A stretch of 64,000 bases of DNA, from positions 806,001 through 870,000 of the forward strand of contig NZ_FODN01000001.1 in NCBI RefSeq assembly GCF_900110375.1. Direction: 5' to 3'. This DNA comes from Flavobacterium sinopsychrotolerans (GTDB lineage Bacteria; Bacteroidota; Bacteroidia; Flavobacteriales; Flavobacteriaceae). Under the pieces are notes generated by a model, which did not search any database, had not been told where the DNA came from, and was given only the letters and a program-made list of their open reading frames with translations. How positions within the stretch are numbered: position 1 is the stretch's first letter; each line of letters opens with the position of its first letter. The translations under genes and the position numbers were made by a program. This document shows, one piece after another, positions 8,321 through 18,576 of this stretch.

Positions 8321-11300
8321 TTATTCTCCACCCAATAGCTCCATCAATTCCAAAGCTGTTCTGGTATTTTTTACATTGTCAAAAGTCAACAAAAGCCGCA
8401 AACCAGCTGGCGTTTGCTTTTCTTTCATTTTGCATAAATTAGGATGTTTTTGTACAAACTGCAGTACTTTATGAAAACGATTCGATTGGTAATAATCGGA
8501 TTGTTGATCCGAAATGAAATACCCAATCATCTTGCCTTGTTTCATCACTAATTTCTCGATTCCAATGCGAGTCGCAATCCATTTGATTCGAATACTATTC
8601 ATTAATGCTTTGGCTCGTGGCGGCATTGGACCAAAACGGTCAATTAATTTATTTTGGAAAACAATCAATTCTTCTTCATTTTTGACTGCGCCTAATTCAT
8701 TGTACAAACTCAATCGCTCCGAAACATTATTGATGTATTCATCAGAAAATAACAGCTCAAAATCAGTATCGATTTGTAAGTCTTTGACGTATTCTTTGGT
8801 TTCCAAATTATTTTCCTCAGGATACAAATCTTTGAATTCATTTTCTTTCAATTCGTCAATGGCTTCATTCATGATTTTTTGGTAGGTGTCAAAACCTATT
8901 TCGTTGATGAAACCACTTTGTTCGCCACCTAATAAATCTCCGGCACCACGAATCTCTAAATCTTTCATCGCAATATTAAATCCACTTCCCAATTCACTGA
9001 ACTGTTCCAATGCCTGAATTCTCTTTCTGGCGTCATCGGTCATCGCAGAATATGGCGGACAAATAAAATAGCAAAACGCTTTCTTGTTGCTACGACCTAC
9101 CCGACCGCGCATTTGATGCAAATCAGACAATCCGAAATTATTCGCATTGTTTATGAAAATCGTATTCGCATTGGGAACGTCTAACCCGCTTTCGATAATT
9201 GTGGTTGCCACCAAAACGTCAAATTCTCCGTTCATGAAAGCCAACATCAATTCCTCGAGTTTTTTTCCGTCCATTTGTCCATGACCAATTCCAACTCTGG
9301 CATTTGGTACCAAACGCTGAATCATTCCGGCCACTTCCTTGATATTTTCTATTCGGTTATTAATGAAGAAAACCTGTCCGTTACGCTGAATTTCATACGA
9401 AATCGCATCCCGAATCAATTCTTCACTAAAACCAACTACATTCGTCTCAATAGGATAACGATTGGGTGGAGGTGTGGTTATTACAGATAAATCGCGTGCT
9501 GCCATTAGTGAAAACTGCAAGGTTCTCGGAATTGGCGTTGCCGTTAAAGTTAACGTATCAACATTCGCTGCAATCGTTTTAAGTTTGTCTTTTACATTAA
9601 CACCAAATTTTTGTTCCTCATCTACAATCAACAATCCAAGGTCTTTGAAAACTACATTTTTATTAACCAATTGGTGTGTTCCTATCACAATATCGAGTTT
9701 TCCTTCGGCCAATTGTTTTAGTGTTTCCGCTTTCTGTTTGGCCGTTCTAAAACGGTTTAGATAGCCAACAGAAACCGGCATATCTTTCAATCGTTCTGTA
9801 AAAGTTCTGTAATGTTGGTAGGCTAAAATGGTTGTTGGAACCAGAATTGCCACTTGTTTACTATTATCCACAGCTTTGAAAGCCGCACGAATAGCGACTT
9901 CAGTTTTACCAAAACCTACATCTCCACAAACCAAGCGATCCATTGGACGATCGCTTTCCATATCAGCTTTGACTTCTGCAGTTGATTTAGTTTGGTCCGG
10001 CGTATCTTCATAAATGAACGAGCTTTCTAATTCGTTTTGTAAATAACTGTCGGGCGCAAACTGGAATCCTTTTTCCAGTCTTCTTTTGGCATACAATTGA
10101 ATCAAGTTGAATGCAATATGTTTTACTCTAGCCTTGGTTTTTTGTTTTAAAATCTTCCAGGCATTCGAACCCAATTTGTAAATTTTGGGTGGCGTTCCGT
10201 CTTTTCCGTTGTATTTTGAAATTTTGTGCAGCGAATGAATACTCACATACACAATATCATTATCGGCATAAACGAGCTTGATGGCTTCTTGCGTTTTGCC
10301 TTCAACTTGTATTTTTTGCAATCCTCCAAAACGTCCGATTCCGTGATCAATGTGCGTCACATAATCGCCAACTGAAAGTGTTGTGAGTTCTTTTAAAGTG
10401 ATATTTTGTTTTTTCGAATATCCGTTTTTAATATTGAATTTATGGTAGCGTTCAAAAATCTGATGGTCCGTGTAACAGGTTATTTGGTTTTCTTCGTCAA
10501 TAAATCCTTGGTACAAAGGCAAAACAACGGTGTGATATTGCTTACGGATATTCTCTGAATTCGCTTCGTCCAACGTTTCAAAAATATCATGAAATCGTTT
10601 CGCCTGAGCTTCATTCGAACAAAACAAATAATTTTTGTAGCCGTTAAAATGATTTTCGTTAAGATTATTCAATAACAAATCAAATTGTTTGTTGAAAGAC
10701 GGTTGTGGCTGAATGTGAAATTCGAATTTTTTGGTGGTTCTAAAAATAGCTTTTGAACTCAATTCAACAATCGAAAAATCCAACGCTCTTTTTATAAATG
10801 CTGCTTGATTCAAAAACAATTGTTCTGGCGAAGACCGCTTTATTTCCTGCGACAATTTTGCGAAAGCTTCTTCGGCTTTGCCAAATTGTTTATCCAATTG
10901 CAATAAAAAATCTTCGGTATTTTGAATGAAAATTACTGTTTTCTCCGAAATATAATCTAAGAAACTTTCTCGGTTTTCCTGAAAAACTTTGTTTTCCACA
11001 TTTGGGATTATTGTAATCTTTTTTTGTGTTTCAATAGACAATTGCGTCGCAACATCAAACGTACGGATGCTCTCGACTTCGTCTCCAAAAAACTCAATTC
11101 GATACGGATTATCATTCGAAAATGAAAACACATCGACAATTCCTCCACGAACTGAAAACTCTCCTGGTTCCGTAATGAAATCGACTCTTTTGAATTCGTA
11201 TTCGAACAAAACTTCATTGATAAAGTCGATGGAAATCTTATCCCCAACAGCAACTTTCAACGTGTTTTTGTCCAATTCTTTTCGGGTTACTACTTTCTCG

Positions 11301-11689
11301 AAAAGCGCTTCGGGATAGGTAACAATAATGGCCGGTTTCTTGCGGGAATTGATTCGGTTTAACACCTCGGCGCGAAGCAAAACATTCGCGTTATCCGTAT
11401 CTTCTATTTCGTACGGGCGACGAAATGAACCGGGGTAAAATAGCACATCTTGCTCCCCAATCATCTGTTCCAAATCGTTCAAGTAATACGCCGCTTCTTC
11501 TTTATTGTTTAAAATAACTAAAAAAGGAAGCTCCGATTGTTTAAATACAGAACGAATTACAAACGAAACTGCAGAACCCAAAAGTCCCGACAGCTGCATT
11601 TTTACTTGATTGTTTTCTAATAAACGAGCAACAATTTGCTGGATTTTTGGCGAATTATCGTAGGTATGGTATAAGATTTTTTTACTCAA
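8321..11689 (-). CDS. mfd: Transcription-repair coupling factor Mfd
   Basis: A 1122-aa DNA translocase that removes RNA polymerase stalled at lesions and recruits UvrA. Domains in order: UvrB-homology N-terminal region (NKEEAAYYLNDLEQM, YPGSFRRPYEIED), RNAP-interaction domain starting at VGDYVTHIDHGIGRF (about 440), RecG-like helicase with Walker A GDVGFGKTEVAIRAAF (about 590), DEEQ box in IVDEEQKFGV and TATPIPRTL, then the TRG and C-terminal UvrA-binding domain (YPEENNL to the end). Length is normal. The start overlaps the stop of the upstream lipoprotein gene by 8 bp, so the two are probably co-transcribed. Confidence 0.97.
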   Translation of the reverse strand: MSKKILYHTYDNSPKIQQIVARLLENNQVKMQLSGLLGSAVSFVIRSVFKQSELPFLVILNNKEEAAYYLNDLEQMIGEQDVLFYPGSFRRPYEIEDTDNANVLLRAEVLNRINSRKKPAIIVTYPEALFEKVVTRKELDKNTLKVAVGDKISIDFINEVLFEYEFKRVDFITEPGEFSVRGGIVDVFSFSNDNPYRIEFFGDEVESIRTFDVATQLSIETQKKITIIPNVENKVFQENRESFLDYISEKTVIFIQNTEDFLLQLDKQFGKAEEAFAKLSQEIKRSSPEQLFLNQAAFIKRALDFSIVELSSKAIFRTTKKFEFHIQPQPSFNKQFDLLLNNLNENHFNGYKNYLFCSNEAQAKRFHDIFETLDEANSENIRKQYHTVVLPLYQGFIDEENQITCYTDHQIFERYHKFNIKNGYSKKQNITLKELTTLSVGDYVTHIDHGIGRFGGLQKIQVEGKTQEAIKLVYADNDIVYVSIHSLHKISKYNGKDGTPPKIYKLGSNAWKILKQKTKARVKHIAFNLIQLYAKRRLEKGFQFAPDSYLQNELESSFIYEDTPDQTKSTAEVKADMESDRPMDRLVCGDVGFGKTEVAIRAAFKAVDNSKQVAILVPTTILAYQHYRTFTERLKDMPVSVGYLNRFRTAKQKAETLKQLAEGKLDIVIGTHQLVNKNVVFKDLGLLIVDEEQKFGVNVKDKLKTIAANVDTLTLTATPIPRTLQFSLMAARDLSVITTPPPNRYPIETNVVGFSEELIRDAISYEIQRNGQVFFINNRIENIKEVAGMIQRLVPNARVGIGHGQMDGKKLEELMLAFMNGEFDVLVATTIIESGLDVPNANTIFINNANNFGLSDLHQMRGRVGRSNKKAFCYFICPPYSAMTDDARKRIQALEQFSELGSGFNIAMKDLEIRGAGDLLGGEQSGFINEIGFDTYQKIMNEAIDELKENEFKDLYPEENNLETKEYVKDLQIDTDFELLFSDEYINNVSERLSLYNELGAVKNEEELIVFQNKLIDRFGPMPPRAKALMNSIRIKWIATRIGIEKLVMKQGKMIGYFISDQQSDYYQSNRFHKVLQFVQKHPNLCKMKEKQTPAGLRLLLTFDNVKNTRTALELMELLGGE

Positions 11690-12287
11690 CGCGTGGGATA
11701 TTTGGATCTATAACTGGTGTATTGGGAATGGCTCTTGAGGTGTCCATCATTCTCCATAATTCAGATTCACCCTCTTCAATAGGAATTTTACTTTTCTCCA
11801 CAATTTTGTCCATTTGTCTTTGTAGTGATACCAATTCCAAGTTGATTTCTGACACTAACAACGTCACTTTTTTATCTGGAATATTATCTAAATGAATGAA
11901 TAAATCCAACAATCGTACTTTAGTAATCAACGTCGAAATCCTACTTTTTATTTGAGGTTTGTTGTATTCGTAAGGAATATTATCGTTTAAAGCCATTGCT
12001 TTTTTCGAAAGCGCTTTCGATTTTTGCTGAAAAGCTCCAATCGTTTTTTTAGGCTTTTGTGCTAATTCAGCCAAAAACATACGCCATTCGTTCCAAGACG
12101 CAATGCTTTTTTCACCCGCTTCGGTTACTGGTTCATCGTATAAAACCCAACCTTTCTGTATGTTTGCAAATATGATTTCTCTTTTTTGTATCTCTTTTTT
12201 GTTTTCCGCAATTCGTTTTTGATCGTCATTTTTACAAGAGAACAAAACAAAAACCAGAGAGAAGAAAACGGCTATTTTATATTTCAT
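11682..12287 (-). CDS. Hypothetical lipoprotein, overlapping mfd
   Basis: A 201-aa protein starting at 12287 (MKYKIAVFFSLVFVLFSCKND), which gives a clean lipoprotein signal with lipobox LFSC. An upstream ATG at 12383 would hide this signal, so I reject it. The mature part is Lys-rich and mostly helical, with a possible coiled-coil stretch (about 100-170) and a Pro-rich end (IPNTPVIDPNIPRVE). I do not recognise the family. Its 3' end overlaps mfd by 8 bp. Confidence 0.75.
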   Translation of the reverse strand: MKYKIAVFFSLVFVLFSCKNDDQKRIAENKKEIQKREIIFANIQKGWVLYDEPVTEAGEKSIASWNEWRMFLAELAQKPKKTIGAFQQKSKALSKKAMALNDNIPYEYNKPQIKSRISTLITKVRLLDLFIHLDNIPDKKVTLLVSEINLELVSLQRQMDKIVEKSKIPIEEGESELWRMMDTSRAIPNTPVIDPNIPRVE

Positions 12288-12572
12288 GTGCGTCAATTTA
12301 TCATTTTTTAATGGATGAAAGTAATTCAAATACAGTTGTAATTTTTTAAAAAAGAAGCAATTATGACTCTTTAAAAATTCCATTAATTTAGGTGCAAAGT
12401 TACAAAGTAAATTTACAATAATGAATTCCAGTATTGGAATAACAATCTAATATTGCCAGACTGATTTTTATGTTTAAAAACATGAAAATTTAAGAAAATA
12501 AACATGTTTTTAAAAACTATTTTAAGATTTTTATAATCATTTTCATCAAAGTTATGTTATTTGCGAAAACGT

Positions 12573-12580
12573 TATCTTTG
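12573..12580 (+). promoter_or_regulatory. Promoter -7 element for L-threonine dehydrogenase
   Basis: TATCTTTG, a perfect TAnnTTTG, 19 bp before the ATG at 12600. No TTG at good spacing was found upstream. Confidence 0.6.
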
Positions 12581-12599
12581 TTTTTCAAAACAGACAAAA

Positions 12600-13550
12600 A
12601 TGAGTACAAAAATATTGATTATTGGCGCTTGTGGCCAAATAGGAACGGAGCTTACCGAAAAACTACGAAAAATATACGGAACTGAAAATGTAATCGCTTC
12701 GGATATCCGAAAGCTAAATATTGATGTGGTGAATTCCGGTCCATTTGAAGTGGTGAACGCTTTAGATTTCAATCAAATTGAGCATTTGGTCGAAGTACAC
12801 CAAATTGATGAAGTGTATTTGATGGCTGCATTGTTATCGGCAACAGCGGAAAAAAATCCTGCATTTGCTTGGGATCTAAATATGAATTCGTTGTTTCACG
12901 TTTTGAATTTGGCGAAAGCAGGAAAAATAAAAAAAATATTCTGGCCTTCGAGTATTGCGGTTTTTGGACCAACAACTCCGAAAGAAAATACCCCACAATA
13001 CACGATAATGGAGCCTTCAACGGTGTACGGAATCAGCAAACAAGCCGGCGAAAGATGGTGTGAATACTACCATAATATTTTTGGTGTAGATGTAAGAAGC
13101 ATCCGTTATCCGGGTTTAATCAGCTGGTCATCGCCTCCTGGTGGTGGAACTACAGATTATGCAGTGGATATTTTTCACAAAGCACTTTCCGATAAAACAT
13201 ACGAATGTTTTTTATCCTCAGAAACTAAAATGCCAATGATGTATATGGACGATGCCATTGCTGCGACCATCCAAATTATGCAAGCGCCGGCTGACCAAAT
13301 AAAAATTCATTCTTCGTACAATCTAGCCGCCATGAGCTTTACGCCAACAGAGATTGCTGCCGAAATCAAAAAACACATTCCTGAATTTACCATCACTTAT
13401 GAGCCAGACTTCCGTCAAAAAATAGCAGACAGTTGGCCAGCAAGTATTGATGATGCTGAAGCAAGAAAGGACTGGGAATGGAAACATGAATTTGATTTAG
13501 AATCAATGACTAAAGATATGTTGAAAAATTTGAGTGCCGAAAAAGCATAA
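12600..13550 (+). CDS. L-threonine 3-dehydrogenase, SDR (epimerase-like) type
   Basis: A 316-aa short-chain dehydrogenase that oxidises L-threonine to 2-amino-3-ketobutyrate with NAD. Seen are the Rossmann GACGQIG near the N-terminus, SSIAVFG with the catalytic Ser/Thr region, YGISKQAGE with the Tyr-x3-Lys pair, and the characteristic RYPGLISWSSPPGGGTTDYAVDI region. The latter is diagnostic of UDP-galactose-epimerase-like threonine dehydrogenases known from Flavobacterium. The ATG at 12600 is preferred over 12561 because the earlier start would place the -7 promoter element inside the gene. No kbl ligase gene is adjacent. Confidence 0.9.
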   Translation: MSTKILIIGACGQIGTELTEKLRKIYGTENVIASDIRKLNIDVVNSGPFEVVNALDFNQIEHLVEVHQIDEVYLMAALLSATAEKNPAFAWDLNMNSLFHVLNLAKAGKIKKIFWPSSIAVFGPTTPKENTPQYTIMEPSTVYGISKQAGERWCEYYHNIFGVDVRSIRYPGLISWSSPPGGGTTDYAVDIFHKALSDKTYECFLSSETKMPMMYMDDAIAATIQIMQAPADQIKIHSSYNLAAMSFTPTEIAAEIKKHIPEFTITYEPDFRQKIADSWPASIDDAEARKDWEWKHEFDLESMTKDMLKNLSAEKA

Positions 13551-13644
13551 TAATTTTATTTATAAAGAGTTCGGGTTTTAGAAAATTAGGGTGAAAATCT
13601 AGTTTTTTGAAACCCGATTTTTTTTTAAAATTATTTTTTTTAAC

Positions 13645-13652
13645 TAAATTTG
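13645..13652 (+). promoter_or_regulatory. Promoter -7 element for the FAD oxidoreductase
   Basis: TAAATTTG matches TAnnTTTG and ends 17 bp before the ATG at 13670. The T-rich run upstream lacks a clear TTG. Confidence 0.45.
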
Positions 13653-13669
13653 ATAAAAACCTGAGCGCC

Positions 13670-14875
13670 ATGAAACTAAAATCAAGTGAACCTTTTTGGT
13701 TGGTAAAAAACGGAATCATCAACTCGTATCCGTCATTAAGAGAAAATCTGGATACAGAAATTCTAATTGTAGGAGGCGGAATAACTGGCAGTCTGATAGC
13801 GCATCAATGCATGGCGGATGGTTACAAAACCGTACTGATCGATCGCAGAGAAATTGGTCATGGAAGCACATCGGCTACGACATCCATGTTGCAATATGAA
13901 ATTGACGTGCCTTTGCACCAACTTATTGATTTGATTGGCGAAAAAGCTGCCGTTGACAGTTATTGGGCATGCTACAAATCGATTGATGATTTGAAGAAAA
14001 TAGTACAACAAGTAAAATCGGATTGTGGATTTAAGAAAAAAGAATCGCTTTATTTTGCCGCTTTAAAGAAAGATGTTGGTTGGCTAAAAAAAGAATTCGA
14101 AGCTCGAAAAAAAATTGGAATGCCTGTAAAATGGCTTGAAGCCGATGAAATTGAAGAAAAGTTTCACATCAAACATTCGTATGGTGGAATCTTATCAGAA
14201 CAAGGTGGCAGTATAGATGCTTTCCAATTAGCTCACGATATTCTAGCGTACAATCACGAAAAGGGATTACAGATTTTTGATAAAACCGATATTAAAAAAG
14301 TCACTTATAAACAAAATGGCGTTACCGTTCTAACCGAACATGGAACTACCATCACTGCAAAAAAAATAATTTATTGTAATGGTTTTGAAAGTACCGAAAT
14401 CATTAAAGACAAATTTGTAAAACTACTGTCTACTTACGCCATTGTAGGAGAACGCTTTGAAGACGATCAATCGCATCTTAACGACACTCTTTTTTGGAAT
14501 ACGGCGGAACCCTACATGTATATGCGAACCACGGATGATAATCGATTGCTTATTGGCGGCGAGGATGAAGATTTTGTTGATGCTGCAAAAAGAGATTCCT
14601 TACTCAACGAAAAGTCCGATAAATTAACTAAATATCTGAAGAAAATTCTACCTGATTATGATTTCAGAATGGATTTTGTATGGGCGGGTACTTTTGGCGA
14701 GACCAAAGACGGCTTACCTTACATTGGAAAACATCCCAATTTTCCAAGCACTTATTTTGTCTTGGGCTTTGGAGGAAACGGTATCACATTTTCAGTTATT
14801 GGAATGGAACTTGTTTCTGAAATGTTGAAAAATAAGAAACATCCTTTAGCCGAATATTTTAAATTCAGAAGGTAA
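13670..14875 (+). CDS. FAD-dependent oxidoreductase, D-amino-acid oxidase/glycine oxidase fold
   Basis: A 401-aa flavoenzyme. The dinucleotide-binding motif ILIVGGGITGSLIAHQC (about 30-46) is followed by GHGSTSATTSMLQYEID. A C-terminal FAD block reads GLPYIGKHPNFPSTYFVLGFGGNGITFS. This layout fits the DAO superfamily and resembles enzymes acting on secondary amines. The substrate cannot be told. The ATG at 13670 was chosen because it puts the nucleotide-binding strand at a normal distance and leaves the upstream T-rich promoter region outside. It may share a catabolic role with the neighbouring threonine dehydrogenase, but nothing proves this. Confidence 0.85.
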   Translation: MKLKSSEPFWLVKNGIINSYPSLRENLDTEILIVGGGITGSLIAHQCMADGYKTVLIDRREIGHGSTSATTSMLQYEIDVPLHQLIDLIGEKAAVDSYWACYKSIDDLKKIVQQVKSDCGFKKKESLYFAALKKDVGWLKKEFEARKKIGMPVKWLEADEIEEKFHIKHSYGGILSEQGGSIDAFQLAHDILAYNHEKGLQIFDKTDIKKVTYKQNGVTVLTEHGTTITAKKIIYCNGFESTEIIKDKFVKLLSTYAIVGERFEDDQSHLNDTLFWNTAEPYMYMRTTDDNRLLIGGEDEDFVDAAKRDSLLNEKSDKLTKYLKKILPDYDFRMDFVWAGTFGETKDGLPYIGKHPNFPSTYFVLGFGGNGITFSVIGMELVSEMLKNKKHPLAEYFKFRR

Positions 14876-14911
14876 TTTTTAAGCACCAACATTTCGTTAA
14901 ACTGCATAAAA

Positions 14912-14931
14912 AAAGCCCTTTTCAAGGCTTT
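14912..14931. terminator. Bidirectional terminator hairpin
   Basis: AAAGCC at 14912-14917 pairs with GGCTTT at 14926-14931, extended inward by TT/AA with one bulge. It is flanked by an A-run and an AT-rich end, between convergent genes. Confidence 0.6.
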
Positions 14932-14937
14932 AAATTA

Positions 14938-16812
14938 TTACTTTAATTCGTAGGTATTGTTTTCCTTCTTGATGTCAGCCATTAATCCACTTGGATCAAT
15001 AGTTATTTTCTTGATGGAAGCTTTTGATTTAGCAATGTTGAATTCAAAAGTTGGGTACGCCCAAGCCCAATCATTCAAAACTGTTCTTTTTACAGCAGGA
15101 TTTGGGTTTTCTTTTTCAAAACTCATCATGCGCAACGGGATGTAAAAACTTTCCATTGTTCCATCTGTGTACTCCACTAATAAATCAATTGGCATTGGCA
15201 TTCTGCCTATTCTTCCTAAAGTAACCGTTGTTTTATCTGCATTTTCTTTTACATCATTGATTGCATAATCAATAGTATTTGTGGTTTGTGTCCAATCCGT
15301 CAAGTACCAATCCAGATTTGCTCCTGTAATTCTTTCGGCAGATCTTTTAATATCATTTGGCGTAGGATGTTTGAATTTAAAATCGCTGTAATACTTTTTT
15401 AAAGTTTTCATCAGATTTTCCTTCCCTATCAAATACATCAATTGTGTCAGGAAAAGTTCTCCTTTACTATACGAAGTAATGCTGTACACTCTATTTTCGT
15501 CAAAACGATCCGCATGTGTTCCTTGTGGTAATTCTTTTCCTGAATTTACCATTGAAAAATATCCAGCATACGCTCCCGTAAATGGGTTTTCTACTTTTTT
15601 ATCTGCAATTTCATTCATTCCTAAATCTTCAAGGAATGAAGTAAAACCCTCATCCATCCATCCGTGTTTTGATTCATTGGAAGCCAATACATGCTGGAAC
15701 CAAGAGTGTGCCATTTCGTGAGCGGTTACGCCTAATAATCCTTCAAAACTCCCTTGTCCTAAAATCAACGTACACATGGCATATTCCATTCCACCATCGC
15801 CACCCTGAATCACAGAATATTGTTTGTACGGATAATCGCCAACTGTTTTATTGTAAAACTCCATTAACCGCACTGTTTTTGACTGTAAATCTTTCCAGTT
15901 TTGTACAAATTTTGGATTGTTTTTGTACAAGAAATGAATATCAACCCCATTTGGGCCTTTGGCAATATCATGAATATAATTTTTATCAGCTGCCCAAGTA
16001 AAATCATGAACCATTGGTGCATTAAAATGCCAAGTCAACGTTTTAGTTTTCTTTGGAACAGACACAACAACACCTTGGTCTTGGTAGCCGTGACCTATTT
16101 CGTTTTTGTTTTGCAAATATCCGGTACCACCTAAAATGTAGTTTTTATCAATAGTAATATTTACGTCAAAATTCCCCCAAACGCCATGAAATTCTCTGGC
16201 GATGTAAGGATCGGCATGCCAACCTTCAAAATCAAATTCGGCTAGTTTTGGATACCATTGTGCCATTGATAATTCGACACCTTCGGCATTATTTCTTCCG
16301 GAACGACGAATCTGAATGGGAACCTGACCATCAAAATCTAATGTGAATGTAGTTTTGGAATTGGGTAGTATTGGCTTAGCCAAAGTTACTTCAAGAATAG
16401 TCCCAATCTCTTTTGCATTAGCAACTGCTCCGTCTTGTTTGAAATTAGAAATTCGCAAATAACCAATTTCATTTGGTTTCAAATTTTTAATGCGGCTTTC
16501 TTTGACTTCTTTATCACCAACTTTTACTTTGGTGACCATTCTGCCATCTGGATCTTTTATGCTTTGGATTCTTGCATCCATTTCGCTTCCGGGCTGAAAA
16601 GCATTATTGAATAGGTGGTAATATACTTTTCTCAAAGTATCAGGAGAATTATTGGTGTAAACCAATTCTTGTTTTCCTTTGTATTGGTATGTTTTTACAT
16701 CCATGGAAACATCCATTTTGTAATCGACATGCTGTTGCCAATATGAAGTGTTTTGGGCAAAAATAGTTCCGAAACTCAAAGTGACAAAAGAGAATAAAAG
16801 TAGTTTTTTCAT
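14938..16812 (-). CDS. M1 family aminopeptidase (secreted zinc metallopeptidase)
   Basis: A 624-aa exported metallopeptidase. The signal peptide MKKLLLFSFVTLSFGTIFAQ begins at the ATG at 16812; a start at 16854 would only add an unrelated 14-residue tail. The zinc site is GVTAHEMAHSW, with the third ligand in WMDEGFTSFLEDL. GGDGGMEYAMCTLI is the substrate-binding GxMEN-like segment in variant form. The N-terminal half is the saddle-shaped M1 beta domain. It probably trims peptides in the periplasm or at the surface. It is followed in the genome by the S8 protease gene on the same strand (62 bp upstream). Confidence 0.93.
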   Translation of the reverse strand: MKKLLLFSFVTLSFGTIFAQNTSYWQQHVDYKMDVSMDVKTYQYKGKQELVYTNNSPDTLRKVYYHLFNNAFQPGSEMDARIQSIKDPDGRMVTKVKVGDKEVKESRIKNLKPNEIGYLRISNFKQDGAVANAKEIGTILEVTLAKPILPNSKTTFTLDFDGQVPIQIRRSGRNNAEGVELSMAQWYPKLAEFDFEGWHADPYIAREFHGVWGNFDVNITIDKNYILGGTGYLQNKNEIGHGYQDQGVVVSVPKKTKTLTWHFNAPMVHDFTWAADKNYIHDIAKGPNGVDIHFLYKNNPKFVQNWKDLQSKTVRLMEFYNKTVGDYPYKQYSVIQGGDGGMEYAMCTLILGQGSFEGLLGVTAHEMAHSWFQHVLASNESKHGWMDEGFTSFLEDLGMNEIADKKVENPFTGAYAGYFSMVNSGKELPQGTHADRFDENRVYSITSYSKGELFLTQLMYLIGKENLMKTLKKYYSDFKFKHPTPNDIKRSAERITGANLDWYLTDWTQTTNTIDYAINDVKENADKTTVTLGRIGRMPMPIDLLVEYTDGTMESFYIPLRMMSFEKENPNPAVKRTVLNDWAWAYPTFEFNIAKSKASIKKITIDPSGLMADIKKENNTYELK

Positions 16813-16873
16813 ATTTGATTTAAATAAAAATGGAAGGACAAATTGCCCTTCCATATAATGAATTGTTTAAATA

Positions 16874-18502
16874 TTATTTAGCCATTTTTTCTGCCATCAG
16901 CAAAGCATTGTAGGCATTTACTATTTTCCCTGATTTAGACAGAGTAGTAAAAGAACGCGTATCATTTGCTTTTCCACCAACAATAACCTCTGTTGAAATG
17001 GCAATTCCTGAATCCATCAAAATATGCTTCACTTGTTTAGCTGATAATTTTGGATAGTACGAACGGATTAGTGCAGCAACTCCGGCAGCATTTGGTGCAG
17101 CCATTGAAGTTCCTTGTAAATATTTATAAGTATTGTTTGGAGTTGTTGCGTAGATTTTTACACCAGGAGCAAAAACGTCAACATTAATTTTCCCAATATT
17201 AGAAAAACGAGCCACAACTTTATTTCCATATTCAAAATTCAAAGCACCAATTGTGATTAAATTATCAGCAAATTCGGTTACTTTATCTTCAGAATCATTA
17301 GGGAAATTTTCAGCAAAGTCAATGTCTTTTGCATCATTACCAGCTGCGTGAACGATTAATACATCTTTTTTCTCAGCATATTTTATAGCATCATAAACCC
17401 ATTGCTTGTGTGGAGAAAAACTTTTTCCAAAACTTCCGTTGATTACTTTGGCACCATTATCAACAGCGTAACGAATTCCAAGTGCAATATCTTTATCATA
17501 CTCGTCACCGTCTGGCACTGCACGAACGGTAAGAATTTGAACATTATTAGCAACACCATCTCCGCCTAATACGTTGTTTCTACTTTGCGCAACAATTCCG
17601 GCAACGTGCGTTCCATGAAGAATTTCGTTCTTGTCTGGTCCCATCACATTATTATTTCCATATTTTGTATCGGTAATATCATTTGGATTATCTCCTACTA
17701 CTTTACGGTAATCTGTTTTCAGATTGTCTCCGTTTATAAGAGCAACCTGATCGTCTAATTGTTTTTGAACAGCAACTTTTAGATCCGCAATTGGCAATCC
17801 ATAAGAAAGCATTTGTTGCATAGCTGCTTTACTTTTTTGAGTTGCCGGTTCTTGCGAAACAATTGCATTTACTTCTTCAATTGTATAAACTGGTTTACCT
17901 AAATGTTTCACTAAAACAGCATCACCTGCAACAATAGTTTCTAGCATTTGCTCTGAACGAGTTTTCCCAGCAGCAGCTTCAGCAACTTTTTTGTCATTCA
18001 ATGCTTTCGCCGCTTGATATGTAGCATCATCAACTAAAGTTTTGTCTTTGATGATTCTTTCGTATTCCAAGTTTTCTTTAGTACTGTCCCCAAGAAAATT
18101 CCATCCGTGAATATCATCGATATATCCGTTTTTGTCATCGTCAATTCCGTTTCCGGCAATTTCTTTCGTATTGGTCCAAAGTACCGATTTCAAATCTTCG
18201 TGTTCGATATCCACACCAGAATCTACAATTCCAACAATAACTGGCACGCCTTTTTTACCTTTCAATAATTCAGCGTATACCTTGTCAACACTCATTCCAG
18301 GAATGGTATCTGACACAATATCTAAATGACTCCAACGCTTCAAGTCATTTTCAGTTATTGGTGCCTTTTTTGTAATGTTCAAAGGGGCGCTTATGGCAAC
18401 GAGCCCTGAAGTAGAAGTATTTGAAACTTGTTTTGAAGCGCCACATCCTACTAATGCTAAAAGTGCAAAAGCAGAAATGTAAATAGGTTTAATGGTATTC
18501 AT
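16874..18502 (-). CDS. S8 family serine peptidase (subtilisin-like lipoprotein)
   Basis: A 542-aa subtilase. A lipoprotein signal ends in LALVGC, so it is likely anchored to the outer or inner membrane. The catalytic triad is complete: Asp in GIVDSGVDIEHEDL (about residue 92), His in LHGTHVAGIVAQ (about 298) and Ser in QGTSMAAPNAAGVAAL (about 468). An insert of about 150 residues between the Asp and His motifs (KDKTLVDDATYQ to KYGNNNVMGPD) is Ala/Lys-rich and helical, which is common in flavobacterial S8 enzymes. No C-terminal type IX sorting domain is seen. Confidence 0.95.
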   Translation of the reverse strand: MNTIKPIYISAFALLALVGCGASKQVSNTSTSGLVAISAPLNITKKAPITENDLKRWSHLDIVSDTIPGMSVDKVYAELLKGKKGVPVIVGIVDSGVDIEHEDLKSVLWTNTKEIAGNGIDDDKNGYIDDIHGWNFLGDSTKENLEYERIIKDKTLVDDATYQAAKALNDKKVAEAAAGKTRSEQMLETIVAGDAVLVKHLGKPVYTIEEVNAIVSQEPATQKSKAAMQQMLSYGLPIADLKVAVQKQLDDQVALINGDNLKTDYRKVVGDNPNDITDTKYGNNNVMGPDKNEILHGTHVAGIVAQSRNNVLGGDGVANNVQILTVRAVPDGDEYDKDIALGIRYAVDNGAKVINGSFGKSFSPHKQWVYDAIKYAEKKDVLIVHAAGNDAKDIDFAENFPNDSEDKVTEFADNLITIGALNFEYGNKVVARFSNIGKINVDVFAPGVKIYATTPNNTYKYLQGTSMAAPNAAGVAALIRSYYPKLSAKQVKHILMDSGIAISTEVIVGGKANDTRSFTTLSKSGKIVNAYNALLMAEKMAK

Positions 18503-18576
18503 TTCGGATTTTTATTAAGTTTTGAAATATTTGTCTAAAATAATTTTTTTTGTTACAAAAGGCGTTAAGATTAACA

